DNA of 32,187 bases from Balneolales bacterium (GTDB lineage: Bacteria > Bacteroidota > Rhodothermia > Balneolales > Natronogracilivirgulaceae): the NCBI GenBank assembly GCA_007134845.1, contig SLKA01000017.1, positions 1 through 32,187 of the forward strand. Direction: 5' to 3'. Every line of letters begins with the position of its first letter. Position 1 is the stretch's first letter. This document shows, in pieces, positions 17,322-26,445 of this stretch. The notes beneath the pieces are model-generated. The model was not told the origin of the DNA. It saw nothing but the letters and a program-made list of their open reading frames with translations, and did no database searches. The position numbers were made by a program, and so were the translations under genes.

Positions 17322-18680
17322 ATGCGTTTTGATTCCACCGCCGATGTTTATCGCTTCCTGGACAGCCTGCCCTCGTTCCAGGTGCAAGGTGCTTCAGCCG
17401 CCAGGCTGGGGCTTGACCGTATCCGGTCATTTTGCGATGTGATGGGCAATCCTGAGCAGAAAGTTCCTTTCATTCATATTGCCGGTACCAATGGCAAGGG
17501 AAGTGTTGGCGCAATGCTGGCCCTTGTCTATGAAAGGGCAGGCTATCGTTGCGGCCTCTACAGTTCCCCGCACCTGGAGCAGGTGAACGAGCGGATTCGC
17601 ATCAACCGCCGGATGATACCGGATTCAGGTTTTCTGCATTTCTTCCAAAGCTATGGAATGGAAATGGTCCGGATGGATCTCAGCTATTTCGAGATCACAA
17701 CAGCGGCCGCTTTCTGGTGGTTTGCTGAGCAGAAAGCGGATATTGCACTTCTTGAAACCGGCCTTGGCGGGCGTCTCGATGCAACCAATGTCGTAGTTCC
17801 AGAGGTGTCGGTAATCACATCCATAAGTCACGATCACCAGAATTTCCTGGGACGAACACGTGCGGAGATAGCGATCGAAAAGGGAGGAATCATCAAACCC
17901 GGGCGGCCGGTAGTACTTGGGAGAATGCCGACATCCGCCAGAAAAATCCTTGAAGACATGGCCCTGCAATCCGGATCTGTGGTGCGGGATGTGAGGGAAC
18001 TGCATCCCCGTCACATCATGAAAAAGGGGCTTTATAAAGAAAGTGACCAGAATTCTAAAAATGACAGAAAATCCGGTTCACCGGATTCCAGAGGGTCTGT
18101 TTACAGAATCACTGAAGGGGATATGAGAATGGCGATTGCCTCTGATCTTTCGGCACCTGTACACCGGTGGAATATTGCAGCAGCCAGGTTGACAACCAGG
18201 CTTCTGAACTACCGCTTTCCCGTGTCTCCGGCCCTGTTTGCTTCAGCACTTGAGAAAACGGGTGAAAGCGGCCTGCTTCGCGGTCGTTTCGAGCGTCTTT
18301 CTCCTCAGCTGCCATGGTATTTCGACGGTGCACACAATCCGGAGGCCGTTCGTGAACTCATGGAGCATATCCGAAGGCAAGATTGGGGCTGTTCGCCCGT
18401 TATCGTCCTGAGCATCATGAAAGACAAGGCGCAAAAAAAAATACTCAAACCGTTTTCTGTTTTTAAAAAAAACTACTATTATAGGTTGGAGATGGAGAGG
18501 GCGGCAGATATTGCATTAATCACGCCTTATTTAACCAATATACAGAGCCTGCCCCCCGACGAAGATGAAATAACGGAAATCTTCAAAAGGTTCACCAAAC
18601 AAGTAGTAATTTTCACAGGAAGTTTTTACTTTTACGGTGTGGTCAAAAGATGGATTTCACGCATCATCAAGGCCGAATAG
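17322..18680 (+). CDS. folC: Bifunctional folylpolyglutamate synthase / dihydrofolate synthase
   Basis: This Mur-ligase-type cytoplasmic enzyme adds glutamate to dihydropteroate or folates. The 452-residue length is normal. Motifs: IHIAGTNGKGSVGAML (P-loop), GLYSSPHLEQVNERIRIN, SYFEITTAAAFWWFA, LETGLGGRLDATNVV, SISHDHQNFLG, EKGGIIKPGRPVV, and the C-terminal FDGAHNPEAV. A Lys/Ser/Asp-rich segment around residues 230-260 is a probable loop. The start at 17322 is the first ATG of the gene and has an AT-rich upstream without a Shine-Dalgarno. It is divergent from pyrD, so the short gap likely holds both promoters. Whether it has dihydrofolate synthase activity as well as polyglutamylation is inferred from the single-copy bacterial norm. 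Confidence 0.95.
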   Translation: MRFDSTADVYRFLDSLPSFQVQGASAARLGLDRIRSFCDVMGNPEQKVPFIHIAGTNGKGSVGAMLALVYERAGYRCGLYSSPHLEQVNERIRINRRMIPDSGFLHFFQSYGMEMVRMDLSYFEITTAAAFWWFAEQKADIALLETGLGGRLDATNVVVPEVSVITSISHDHQNFLGRTRAEIAIEKGGIIKPGRPVVLGRMPTSARKILEDMALQSGSVVRDVRELHPRHIMKKGLYKESDQNSKNDRKSGSPDSRGSVYRITEGDMRMAIASDLSAPVHRWNIAAARLTTRLLNYRFPVSPALFASALEKTGESGLLRGRFERLSPQLPWYFDGAHNPEAVRELMEHIRRQDWGCSPVIVLSIMKDKAQKKILKPFSVFKKNYYYRLEMERAADIALITPYLTNIQSLPPDEDEITEIFKRFTKQVVIFTGSFYFYGVVKRWISRIIKAE

Positions 18681-18849
18681 CTGTCTCCTCTCTCCGATCA
18701 TTTTGAATAACACCTCTATCAACATTATCGGGTAACATCCGGTTATGCCGGATATGTGCTCATCCTCAATGTAATGAGTGTCGTTCTGCATTTCTTGTTA
18801 TAGTGCAACGCCACAGATATACAATAACATCCATTAAGCTGTATCAGTT

Positions 18850-20667
18850 TTGAAAGATCTGGAAAAATTAGAAGATAAAACGCTCAAAGAGTTACAGGAT
18901 ATTGCCAGGCAAACAGGCCTGAAGCGGGTAACTGGAATTCGCAAACAAACGCTGGTCGACCGGCTTCGTGAAGTTGCAAGCAAGCAGGCAGGATTTCTGC
19001 AGCATTTTGACGAAAATGAAGACAAAAAAGAAAATGATGTTGTGTCTGGAGAGGATGAGCTCCCCCCCGGCAGTCCGGATCTTTTCGGGAATATTGATGA
19101 CAATTCGACACGGTCAACGGGATCCCTCTATCGGAAAAAAGATCTCAGCAAGTACAAAAAGTCACCCGAAAAGGCTGCTGAATCAACTCCAGGCACCAAC
19201 GCCAGAGACAGAAGCGAGGTGTCACCACCCAAGGTGGCCAGACAGGAGTCCGCAGAAAGAACAAATCCGGATCTTCCGGTTGTCTATGATAAATCCACTA
19301 AAGCCGTAAGGCATGTTCCTCCGGTTGATGACAAAAAAAAGCAGCCCGCAAGAAAAGCCGCAAAGGATACCCGCAGGGATCACAAAAAGAAGGATGACGA
19401 CCCCGGAACCCGCAAGAGTTCCGCCAAAGCCCAAAAAGTGAGTGATCCGATTCCGGCTGCACATGATAATAAAAAGAAGAATGTCCATGATGTGCTGCCC
19501 GAGTCCCATGCGGAAACACTGGAGGATAGGCTCAGAGAAATTGAGCCACAGCTTGGCGGATACCTGATCAATGAAGGTACCCTTGAAATCCTGCCGGATG
19601 GATACGGTTTTTTGCGTTCGGCAAATTATCACTATTCGGCCAGTCCGGATGATATCTACGTTTCACCGTCGCAAATCAAGCGATTCTGCCTGAAGCAGGG
19701 CGACAGCGTGATCGGCATCATCCGCCCACCGAAAATAGGCGAACGTTACTTCGCTTTGCTTCGGGTGGACGGTGTTAATGGCCGGATTCCCACCGATATG
19801 GATTCCCGAAAGGATTTCGACGAACTGCTGCCGGTGTATCCTGACAGCCGGTATGTGCTGGAATATAAGGCAAGCGAATACACGACACGGCTCATCGACC
19901 TGTTTTCACCAATCGGGAAGGGGCAGCGCGGTGTGATTGTAGCCCAGCCGAAAACCGGTAAAACGACTATTCTGCGCAATATTGCCAATGCCGTATCAAC
20001 CAATTATCCCAAAACAAAAATTATTATTCTGCTGGTTGATGAACGGCCTGAAGAGGTGACGGAGATGGAGCGCAATGTCGTCGATGCCGAAGTGCTTGCT
20101 TCTACATTCGACCAGAAGCCTGAGAACCACATCGGACTGGCAGAGATCGTCTTCGAAAAAGCCAAGCGCATGGTGGAAAGCGGTCATGATGTGCTTGTGT
20201 TGATGGATTCGATCACGCGTCTTGCCCGCGCCTATAATATCTGCTCCAATACCGGCCGCACCATGTCGGGCGGTGTCGATGCCGAGGCCCTCAAAAAACC
20301 CCGGAAGCTGTTCAGTTCAGCCAGAAACATTGAAAACGGGGGAAGTCTTACGATCGTTGCCACAGCCCTGGTGGATACCGGATCACGCATGGACGATGTT
20401 ATCTTCGAGGAATTCAAAGGAACGGGTAATATGGAGCTGGTGCTGGATCGCAGACTTTCCGAACGCCGCGTTTTCCCATCCATTGATATATTCAGAAGTG
20501 GTACGCGCCGTGAGGATCTTCTCGTCGAGGAGGCAGAGCGTGAGAAGGTGGTGCTGCTGCGTCGTTACCTTACAACTATGACCACGCAGGAGGCTGTGGA
20601 ATTCCTGCTAGACAAGATGAGGGGAACCCGAAACAACAAGGAATTTCTGCTATCCATGAATCAGTAA
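18850..20667 (+). CDS. rho: Transcription termination factor Rho with long charged insertion
   Basis: This hexameric RNA helicase ends transcription at C-rich unstructured RNA. The 605-residue product is much longer than E. coli Rho (419). Residues 1-45 form the Rho N-terminal helical domain ([17 protein letters not shown]), which fixes the start at a TTG codon; no ATG is available nearby. About 50-220 is a Lys/Asp/Ser-rich, low-complexity insertion. The cold-shock RNA-binding domain (about 224-305) has [20 protein letters not shown] and [13 protein letters not shown]. The ATPase has Walker [10 protein letters not shown] (Lys371), [44 protein letters not shown] and the secondary RNA-binding region [17 protein letters not shown]. 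All catalytic features are present. The insertion is of a kind known in Bacteroidota Rho proteins and may aid RNA binding or condensation. Confidence 0.98.
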   Translation: MKDLEKLEDKTLKELQDIARQTGLKRVTGIRKQTLVDRLREVASKQAGFLQHFDENEDKKENDVVSGEDELPPGSPDLFGNIDDNSTRSTGSLYRKKDLSKYKKSPEKAAESTPGTNARDRSEVSPPKVARQESAERTNPDLPVVYDKSTKAVRHVPPVDDKKKQPARKAAKDTRRDHKKKDDDPGTRKSSAKAQKVSDPIPAAHDNKKKNVHDVLPESHAETLEDRLREIEPQLGGYLINEGTLEILPDGYGFLRSANYHYSASPDDIYVSPSQIKRFCLKQGDSVIGIIRPPKIGERYFALLRVDGVNGRIPTDMDSRKDFDELLPVYPDSRYVLEYKASEYTTRLIDLFSPIGKGQRGVIVAQPKTGKTTILRNIANAVSTNYPKTKIIILLVDERPEEVTEMERNVVDAEVLASTFDQKPENHIGLAEIVFEKAKRMVESGHDVLVLMDSITRLARAYNICSNTGRTMSGGVDAEALKKPRKLFSSARNIENGGSLTIVATALVDTGSRMDDVIFEEFKGTGNMELVLDRRLSERRVFPSIDIFRSGTRREDLLVEEAEREKVVLLRRYLTTMTTQEAVEFLLDKMRGTRNNKEFLLSMNQ

Positions 20668-20699
20668 GTGATGCTTGCTGATTGGAATAGTTGGAATGG

Positions 20700-21530
20700 T
20701 CAGCCCCTTTTGAGTACGAATCCGCGGTTTTTATCTCTGACGATCATACCTGCCTTCCTGTATACGGAGTGATAGAACAGCAGCGTGGCTTTGTCGCGCC
20801 AGGCCTGTTGCATCAACAGCATTCTTGCCTTCCTGGCTTTAACAAAATCCGTGTCTATTTTGGTCGTGACTAATCGGTTCAGATGATATTCATTTGGTAT
20901 CAGGTCACCACAATAGTAGGCTGTCTGACTGTTTTTGCGAATGCGCACAATCTGGTGTCCGGGCGTATGCCCACCCGTGCGAATCACAGTGATTCCCTTG
21001 ATGATCTCCTGCAGCTCTTTTTCCAGAAAGACAAAACGTCCGTTAGCAACGAGCCGGTACAGGTCATCCGGCTCATACCCCATGCCCTGAACGGTTGGCT
21101 GGGAGTGGAGGCTGTGCAATGTAGCTTCCCACTCACTCTTTTGAACGTAAATTCTGGCATTTGGCAAAGTAGCGGACACCTGGCCTGCCTTGTCCGAAAA
21201 ACTGAGCCCGGCCGCGTGATCATAGTGCAGATGGCTCAGTATCACAGCACCGATATCTTCCCGACGGTAACCGAATATTTCCAGATTTGTGACGATATTA
21301 GATGTATCCGGCTCCGGTTCTTTGTTATCGAGGCCCATTCCGAGGCCGGCATCCAGTAATATGGCGGTGCTTCCGGTGTCAATGAGAACGGGATCCAGTC
21401 CCACCCGGACGACAGTCTCCGATGCCGATTCCTTTTCCTGATGATTCCTGATCTTTCGGATAGAGCCAGCCGACGATACTTCAAAGATACCTTCGCTCAG
21501 CTGTTCAAGCCGGAAATCGCCAATCTCCAT
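20700..21530 (-). CDS. MBL-fold metallo-hydrolase
   Basis: This 276-residue metallo-beta-lactamase-fold protein probably hydrolyses an ester, thioester or lactone. The metal-binding signature HLHYDHAAG gives His100, His102, Asp104 and His105. GGHTPGHQ and the bridging-aspartate motif YCGDLIPNEYH follow, with a late His in LFYHSVYR. The pattern resembles the quorum-quenching lactonase / glyoxalase-II-like branch, but the substrate cannot be named. The ATG at 21530 is chosen over a TTG ten codons upstream. It starts ten bases after the sppA stop on the same strand, so the two are likely co-transcribed. Its 3' end is convergent with rho, with 32 bp between them and no visible terminator. Confidence 0.85.
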   Translation of the reverse strand: MEIGDFRLEQLSEGIFEVSSAGSIRKIRNHQEKESASETVVRVGLDPVLIDTGSTAILLDAGLGMGLDNKEPEPDTSNIVTNLEIFGYRREDIGAVILSHLHYDHAAGLSFSDKAGQVSATLPNARIYVQKSEWEATLHSLHSQPTVQGMGYEPDDLYRLVANGRFVFLEKELQEIIKGITVIRTGGHTPGHQIVRIRKNSQTAYYCGDLIPNEYHLNRLVTTKIDTDFVKARKARMLLMQQAWRDKATLLFYHSVYRKAGMIVRDKNRGFVLKRG

Positions 21531-21540
21531 AGGGGGTCTT

Positions 21541-23331
21541 TCAGTGAATTTTATGATCAAACGGGATTCGTGCTATAACAGCACGCGGATCGTTGTTCAA
21601 AATATGTATCATTGGATCGAGATATTCAAGCTCCTTGAAGTGAGGCTGGAAAATCTGACGCACCTGAGCCTGTGCCGACCCGGTGAACATTTCGATAATG
21701 GACTTGGGTTTCGGGAACGTTTCAATAGTGTATTCATCAATCTCCGCCATTTCCGATGCAATGGCAAGTGCCGTAGACAGTTCACCTATCACATCCACCA
21801 ATCCGACCTGCTGCGCCTGGTTTCCAGTCCATACTCTTCCGGAAGCCACTTCATGAACTTCATCGATGCTCATGTTCCGGCTTGCAGCCACTCTTTCAAG
21901 AAACACTTCGTAAAAATCATCAATGAACCCCTGGAAGGTCCGGCGGGCAGTTTCGCTCATTGGCTTGTCTGGTGAAATCCAAAGGGCCTGTTCGTGAGAG
22001 GTGACGGCATCGAAGTACACACCCAGCTTGTCGTTGAGCAGCTCCTGCATGTTCATGACAACACCGAAGACGCCGATGGATCCGGTGATGGTCTGGGAGG
22101 ATGCGACGACCGTGTCGGCTGCCATGCCTATGTAGTAACCACCACTGGCGGCTACCGATCCGAGTGATGCAATAATGGGCTTTTCTTTGGAGGCCTCGCG
22201 AATTTTATGCCAGATGATATCGGATGTAGAACCTGCACCGCCCGGACTTGTGATGCGGAGTACGATGGCTTTGACATTTTCGTCTTCCAGGGCATCATCC
22301 AGGCTCTTGCCGAAATTTCGGACCGTGATGTTCTCTTCTGATCCGGGGAAAATGGACTGTGAGTCGAATTCCGGCATGATATTGCCTGATGCATAAATTA
22401 CAGCAATCTTGTTTTTGGTATCCGGTTCTTTTACACCGGCTGTGGATTTCTTGACCCGGTTGTATCTGTGATAGGTTATGGTGCGAAGCTCATCGCTGCC
22501 ATTTTCGATAACCCGGTTTTCAATTCGTTTCTCAACTTCATCCGGGTAGACAAGAAGATCGATGAGTCCCGATTCGTAAGCCGCTTTGGAGGTCAGGATA
22601 GGGCTTTCATTCATAATGGCATCCAGTTCCGTGCGTGACATCCCGGTACGCTCACTTACGGCGGCAAGGAATGTGTCCGCCACATTGTCAACGATGGCCT
22701 GAAGCTGCTCTTCGTTTTCAGAGGAGAAATCCCGGCGGAAAAATGGCTCGACGGCACTTTTGTACTCACCTGTACGAAATATTTCAGCTTCTACACCCAA
22801 CTTGTCCAGCATGTCCCTGAAGAAGACAGCCTGAATAAAGAAACCGTCAAATTCAAAAAAAGTTTCCGGCGGGGAAAAGATGGAATCAGCCGCAGTGGCG
22901 AGGAAGAAGCCCTGTTCGTTGAAACCGATATCATCGGTGGATACATAGATGAATTTTCCGGATTGTTCCCGGAATTCAACCATTTTCTCTCGCAGAGCAA
23001 CAAGATTGGACCATGGCGCCGCAATATTGTTGATCCTGAACCAGACACCATCGATCCGGTCATCCGATGCGGCTTTTTCCAGGTTGGATTCCAGACCGCG
23101 CAGTGTCACAGGCTCGCGTGAGGGATCACCAAACAGCATGGCGAAGGGATCGGTCGGAGGCCTTTCCATTAGCGTACTTCCCATCTTCACCTCAAGAACA
23201 GTGCCATCGCGCACAAAAGGTTCTGATTCGCGTGAAGTTGAAACAACAAGAATCAGGACAAAGAGAAACAGAAGAAAAAGGGTGACGAATATTGCAAGAA
23301 GTGATGCCAGGAATGATTTCAGAAAGCCCAT
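21541..23331 (-). CDS. sppA: Signal peptide peptidase SppA, 67-kDa type
   Basis: This is a membrane-anchored serine protease that degrades cleaved signal peptides. The 596-residue product has one N-terminal membrane helix (about 7-30) and a tandem pair of ClpP-like domains, the long E. coli-type architecture. The catalytic lysine lies in the first half (EYKSAVEPFFR, Lys191) and the nucleophile in the second half (SVAASGGYY, Ser396), with RITSPGGAGSTSD and TGSIGVFG around the oxyanion site. All catalytic residues are intact. It is the first gene of a minus-strand pair with the MBL hydrolase and is divergent from the CrtO-type gene over a 248-bp AT-rich gap. In that gap two similar 10-bp words, AGTGCTTTAT and AGCGCTTTAA, lie 16 bp apart. 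Confidence 0.96.
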   Translation of the reverse strand: MGFLKSFLASLLAIFVTLFLLFLFVLILVVSTSRESEPFVRDGTVLEVKMGSTLMERPPTDPFAMLFGDPSREPVTLRGLESNLEKAASDDRIDGVWFRINNIAAPWSNLVALREKMVEFREQSGKFIYVSTDDIGFNEQGFFLATAADSIFSPPETFFEFDGFFIQAVFFRDMLDKLGVEAEIFRTGEYKSAVEPFFRRDFSSENEEQLQAIVDNVADTFLAAVSERTGMSRTELDAIMNESPILTSKAAYESGLIDLLVYPDEVEKRIENRVIENGSDELRTITYHRYNRVKKSTAGVKEPDTKNKIAVIYASGNIMPEFDSQSIFPGSEENITVRNFGKSLDDALEDENVKAIVLRITSPGGAGSTSDIIWHKIREASKEKPIIASLGSVAASGGYYIGMAADTVVASSQTITGSIGVFGVVMNMQELLNDKLGVYFDAVTSHEQALWISPDKPMSETARRTFQGFIDDFYEVFLERVAASRNMSIDEVHEVASGRVWTGNQAQQVGLVDVIGELSTALAIASEMAEIDEYTIETFPKPKSIIEMFTGSAQAQVRQIFQPHFKELEYLDPMIHILNNDPRAVIARIPFDHKIH

Positions 23332-23560
23332 GTTCAGTCGGATAAGTGGATTTTTAGAGGGTCTAAATTACGATTTTTGCAAGTAAACAAAACTCCTAAA
23401 TTGTGTTTATCATAGAATCAGGTTTTGTTTAATCAAAAAGTGCTTTATTCAGATAGCGCTTTAATAGCAATTCTGTGATATACGGTTTTTTAGCATTAAT
23501 GTTTCATGCGGCTTCAGGATTCGGCTTGGAACGTTCGTCAGTGTGGAGGTATTATTAATC

Positions 23561-23587
23561 ATGTTTGAAGATAGAAATCATGTATGA
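23561..23587 (+). other. Possible eight-codon leader frame overlapping the crtO start
   Basis: GGAGG at 23545-23549 is one of the best Shine-Dalgarno matches in the window. It sits 11 bases before an ATG at 23561 that opens only eight codons (MFEDRNHV) and stops at 23585-23587. This short frame ends after the crtO ATG at 23580, so the two overlap by eight bases. It could couple translation of crtO, or the ribosome may use the TTG at 23565 in the crtO frame. Low confidence. Confidence 0.25.
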
Positions 23588-25184
23588 TATCATTGTAATC
23601 GGATCGGGGCATAACGGACTCACAGCTGCCTGTTATCTGGCAAAAGCCGGTCACAAAGTGTGCGTGGTTGAGCGTCGGGAGACTCTTGGCGGAGCGGTGT
23701 GTACCGAGCCGATGTTCCAGTCTGCCGAAACACCCGATGGCTATCGCATTGATGTCGGGTCATCCGCTCACTTTATGATCCACCAGACCCCGGTCGTTGC
23801 CGATCTCGGGCTTGAAAAATATGGCCTGGAATATATAGAGATGGATCCGTTTATGTGTTATCCAGTGCCAGGCGGCGGAGTGATTCATTTTCACCGATCG
23901 GTTGAACAAACCATGGATTCCATTGCGAAGGTTTCACCGAAAGATGCAGCGGCCTACCGCGATTTCATCGATTACTGGAAACGGGTTAATAAAGGGGTCC
24001 TGAACGCTTTCCTGGTTCCACCGACACCATTCAGGCTGTTCCGGGCGATGTCGGGCGGACAGCTCCGCGGCGGCTCCATGTTCAAAAAAGGGGAGCAGAC
24101 CGATGGCATCCGAAGGATTATGAGCAGCTACGGCCAGGTGGTGGAGGAGTTTTTCGAAAACGAATCGGTGAAGACAGCGCTGCTTTGGTTCGCCGCACAA
24201 TCCGGTCCGCCGCCAGATCAATCAGCTACGGCTGATTTTGTTGGCTGGCAGGCCATGCTGCATGAAAGCGGGGGCAAGCGCCCGAAAGGAGGCAGCGGAA
24301 TGCTGACCCAGGCGATGATCCGGATGCTTGAGGCGCATGGAGGCGAGGTGCTCAGCGGTGAACCCGTTGAGAAGGTCATGGTCAGCGGTACCGGAGATGC
24401 ATGCCGTGCGGTTGGTGTGAAACTGGCCTCCGGACGTGAACTACCGGCCGGGCGCGTGGTGTCGAATGCGCATGTGCAGACAACGATGATGAAGCTGGTC
24501 GGTCCCGAACATCTGTCCCCGTCGCTTTTCAAGCGGGTAGGCGACATTAACGTGGGCAACGGGTTCGGTATGGTTATCCGTTGTGCGGTCGAAGAACTCC
24601 CGCGCTACGAGGCGTGTCCGGATGATCCGCTGATCCATAACGGGCTGCAACTTCTGGTTCCCTCCCGCGAGTACATGAATGCGTCGATCGGTGATTACAT
24701 TGCCGGCCGGCCGCCTGAAAAACCATCTGTACTGGCAATGACATTCACGAAAATTGATCCGACGCTGGCTCCGGAAGGGAAGCATCTGCTCTATCTCTGG
24801 GCGCAGTGGCACCCCTACAAGCTTGCCGGCGGGATCAGCTGGGATGATATCCGCGAGCGGGAAGCCCGGAAGATTTACGATGTGGCCGCCGGATACGCGC
24901 CCAACCTCAAAGACAAGCGCATTGACTGGTACATACAGTCACCGGTCGATATCGAGCGCAAACACGGGCTGCTGAAAGGCAATGTGATGCATGTGGAAAT
25001 GACCATCGACCAGATGTTCATGTTCCGACCCACACCCGAGCTCAGTCAGTACAAAACCCCGGTCAAAAATCTGTACCTTGCCAGCGCGTCGTGTCATCCG
25101 GGAGGAGGAGTCTTTGCCGCTGCCGGCTACAACGCAGCCCGGGTCATTCTCAATGACATCCGGAAAGAAAAACGATGGTTTTAA
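23580..25184 (+). CDS. crtO: CrtO-type carotenoid (beta-carotene) ketolase, FAD-dependent
   Basis: This FAD-binding oxidoreductase of 534 residues belongs to the phytoene-desaturase superfamily. The N-terminal Rossmann motif is VIGSGHNGLTAACYLAKAG, followed by VVERRETLGGAVCTE. Several stretches match CrtO ketolases of the Deinococcus type as I recall them: WFAAQSGPPPDQ, KRPKGGSGMLTQA, VGNGFGMVIR, LYLWAQWHPYKLAGG, GNVMHVEMTIDQMFMFRP and ASASCHPGGGVFAAAGYNAAR. CrtO adds a 4-keto group to the beta-ring of carotenoids, giving orange-red pigments, probably at the inner membrane. A CrtI desaturase or a PYROXD2-like enzyme is less likely. The ATG at 23580 is preferred; a TTG at 23565 is possible. 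The site-2 protease gene overlaps its end. No other carotenoid gene is in the window. Confidence 0.8.
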   Translation: MYDIIVIGSGHNGLTAACYLAKAGHKVCVVERRETLGGAVCTEPMFQSAETPDGYRIDVGSSAHFMIHQTPVVADLGLEKYGLEYIEMDPFMCYPVPGGGVIHFHRSVEQTMDSIAKVSPKDAAAYRDFIDYWKRVNKGVLNAFLVPPTPFRLFRAMSGGQLRGGSMFKKGEQTDGIRRIMSSYGQVVEEFFENESVKTALLWFAAQSGPPPDQSATADFVGWQAMLHESGGKRPKGGSGMLTQAMIRMLEAHGGEVLSGEPVEKVMVSGTGDACRAVGVKLASGRELPAGRVVSNAHVQTTMMKLVGPEHLSPSLFKRVGDINVGNGFGMVIRCAVEELPRYEACPDDPLIHNGLQLLVPSREYMNASIGDYIAGRPPEKPSVLAMTFTKIDPTLAPEGKHLLYLWAQWHPYKLAGGISWDDIREREARKIYDVAAGYAPNLKDKRIDWYIQSPVDIERKHGLLKGNVMHVEMTIDQMFMFRPTPELSQYKTPVKNLYLASASCHPGGGVFAAAGYNAARVILNDIRKEKRWF

Positions 25185-26358
25185 CAAAACTGCGGTGGTG
25201 GGTTCATCCAACCAAATAATTTTTGATGTGCAAAGCCAGAAATACACAGGATTAGCCAGATTCGGATTTTCTATTGGCGGGATGCGGATCACCATCGATC
25301 CCCTGCTGCCGGTGGTCGTTATATTTATGGCCTGGGTGCTTAGTGAGCGGTATTTTCCTCAGATCATGTTCACTCAGCTGACATGGGTCTACTGGACGAT
25401 GGGAGTGCTGTCATCTGTTTTTCTGACTTTTTCCATTTTTTTTCACGAATACGGCCATGCCCTGGCGGCCCGGTGGCTGAAACTGCCGCTTGAGCGTATC
25501 CATCTGTATCTGTTCGGCGGAATGGCCGAACTCAAACAACGCCCGGTCCGGCCGAAAGAGGAGCTGATCATCGCTCTGGCCGGTCCCCTGGCCTCCCTTC
25601 TGTTTGCCTTGCTTGCCTGGGGTGTTGCGGAGTATGTGCGTCCGGATTACTACGAGGCTTTCCTGGTGCTTCAGTTTGTCTTCTATATGAACATACTGCT
25701 TTGCGCCTTTAACCTGCTGCCCATTTTTCCTCTGGATGGCGGACGCACCCTGCGCGCAGTACTTTGGCATGTTAAAAAATACTATTACAAGGCATCTATT
25801 TTAACATTTTACATAAGTGTTGCGATCATTCTGATGATCATGCTGTTTGCAGTGGTGCTTCTGCTCACCGAAGGCGCCTCAACAGCATTCTGGGCGGCTC
25901 TTCTGTCCGGCTATCTCTGGTACACGGCCTATACCGGCCGTGATGAGCTGATTTACCAACCAAAATTCGAGGACTTGATTTTTCGGATCAATGAAAATAA
26001 AACCCCCGTTGCCATCATACGCCAGATCAACCGGATGGATGCCCGTTACCTGCGGAATGCCGTAATACCTGTGATGGAGGATGGTGAACTGAAATCCGTG
26101 ATCATGGGCAGGGAACTTGAAGCAGTGCCAGGGGAGGGTGAGTCTGTTGATTACCTGGAGCGTCCGGTTGAAAAAGGCTGTTTTGTGGATGTGGCTGACG
26201 AATCGACCTACAGGCAGGGTGTGACGTTGAAAGCCGAATTTCTTCCGGTGTTACACGATGGCATGATTCTGGGGATGAGTGATGCTCATGAAATCCGCTT
26301 CTGGCTTTTACAGCAAAAAAATCCGGTATTCTCCTCCAGGACTCATGTCACAAAATAG
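25153..26358 (+). CDS. Site-2 protease family (M50) membrane metallopeptidase
   Basis: This multi-pass membrane zinc protease of about 401 residues cleaves membrane-embedded substrates. The metal-binding motif is FFHEYGHALAARW (His98, Glu99, His102), and the third ligand is in NLLPIFPLDGGRTLRA (Asp195). The motif HLYLFGGMAELK is typical of the S2P group with a CBS-like tail. Hydrophobic segments lie near 50-65, 80-97, 138-160, 168-190 and 215-240. The C-terminal 135 residues (AVIPVMEDGELKSVIMGREL; LPVLHDGMILGMSD) look like a degenerate CBS pair, which could sense a nucleotide, though this is inference. The ATG at 25153 overlaps crtO by 32 bp; GTG codons at 25195 and 25198 or the ATG at 25282 are alternatives. 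The overlap suggests co-expression with crtO. Confidence 0.85.
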   Translation: MTSGKKNDGFNKTAVVGSSNQIIFDVQSQKYTGLARFGFSIGGMRITIDPLLPVVVIFMAWVLSERYFPQIMFTQLTWVYWTMGVLSSVFLTFSIFFHEYGHALAARWLKLPLERIHLYLFGGMAELKQRPVRPKEELIIALAGPLASLLFALLAWGVAEYVRPDYYEAFLVLQFVFYMNILLCAFNLLPIFPLDGGRTLRAVLWHVKKYYYKASILTFYISVAIILMIMLFAVVLLLTEGASTAFWAALLSGYLWYTAYTGRDELIYQPKFEDLIFRINENKTPVAIIRQINRMDARYLRNAVIPVMEDGELKSVIMGRELEAVPGEGESVDYLERPVEKGCFVDVADESTYRQGVTLKAEFLPVLHDGMILGMSDAHEIRFWLLQQKNPVFSSRTHVTK

Positions 26359-26445
26359 GACTGACGAGCATGCGGGGATCCCATATCACCATCCCTTTGA
26401 TCCCTTCGGAAAAATTACTATCAACCGATTAATACATCAATCAAA

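Noticed and set aside
18737-18753. ATCCGG/CCGGAT hairpin upstream of rho as an attenuator or folC terminator
   Set aside because: Six pairs only, no T-run and no alternative partner; not supported.
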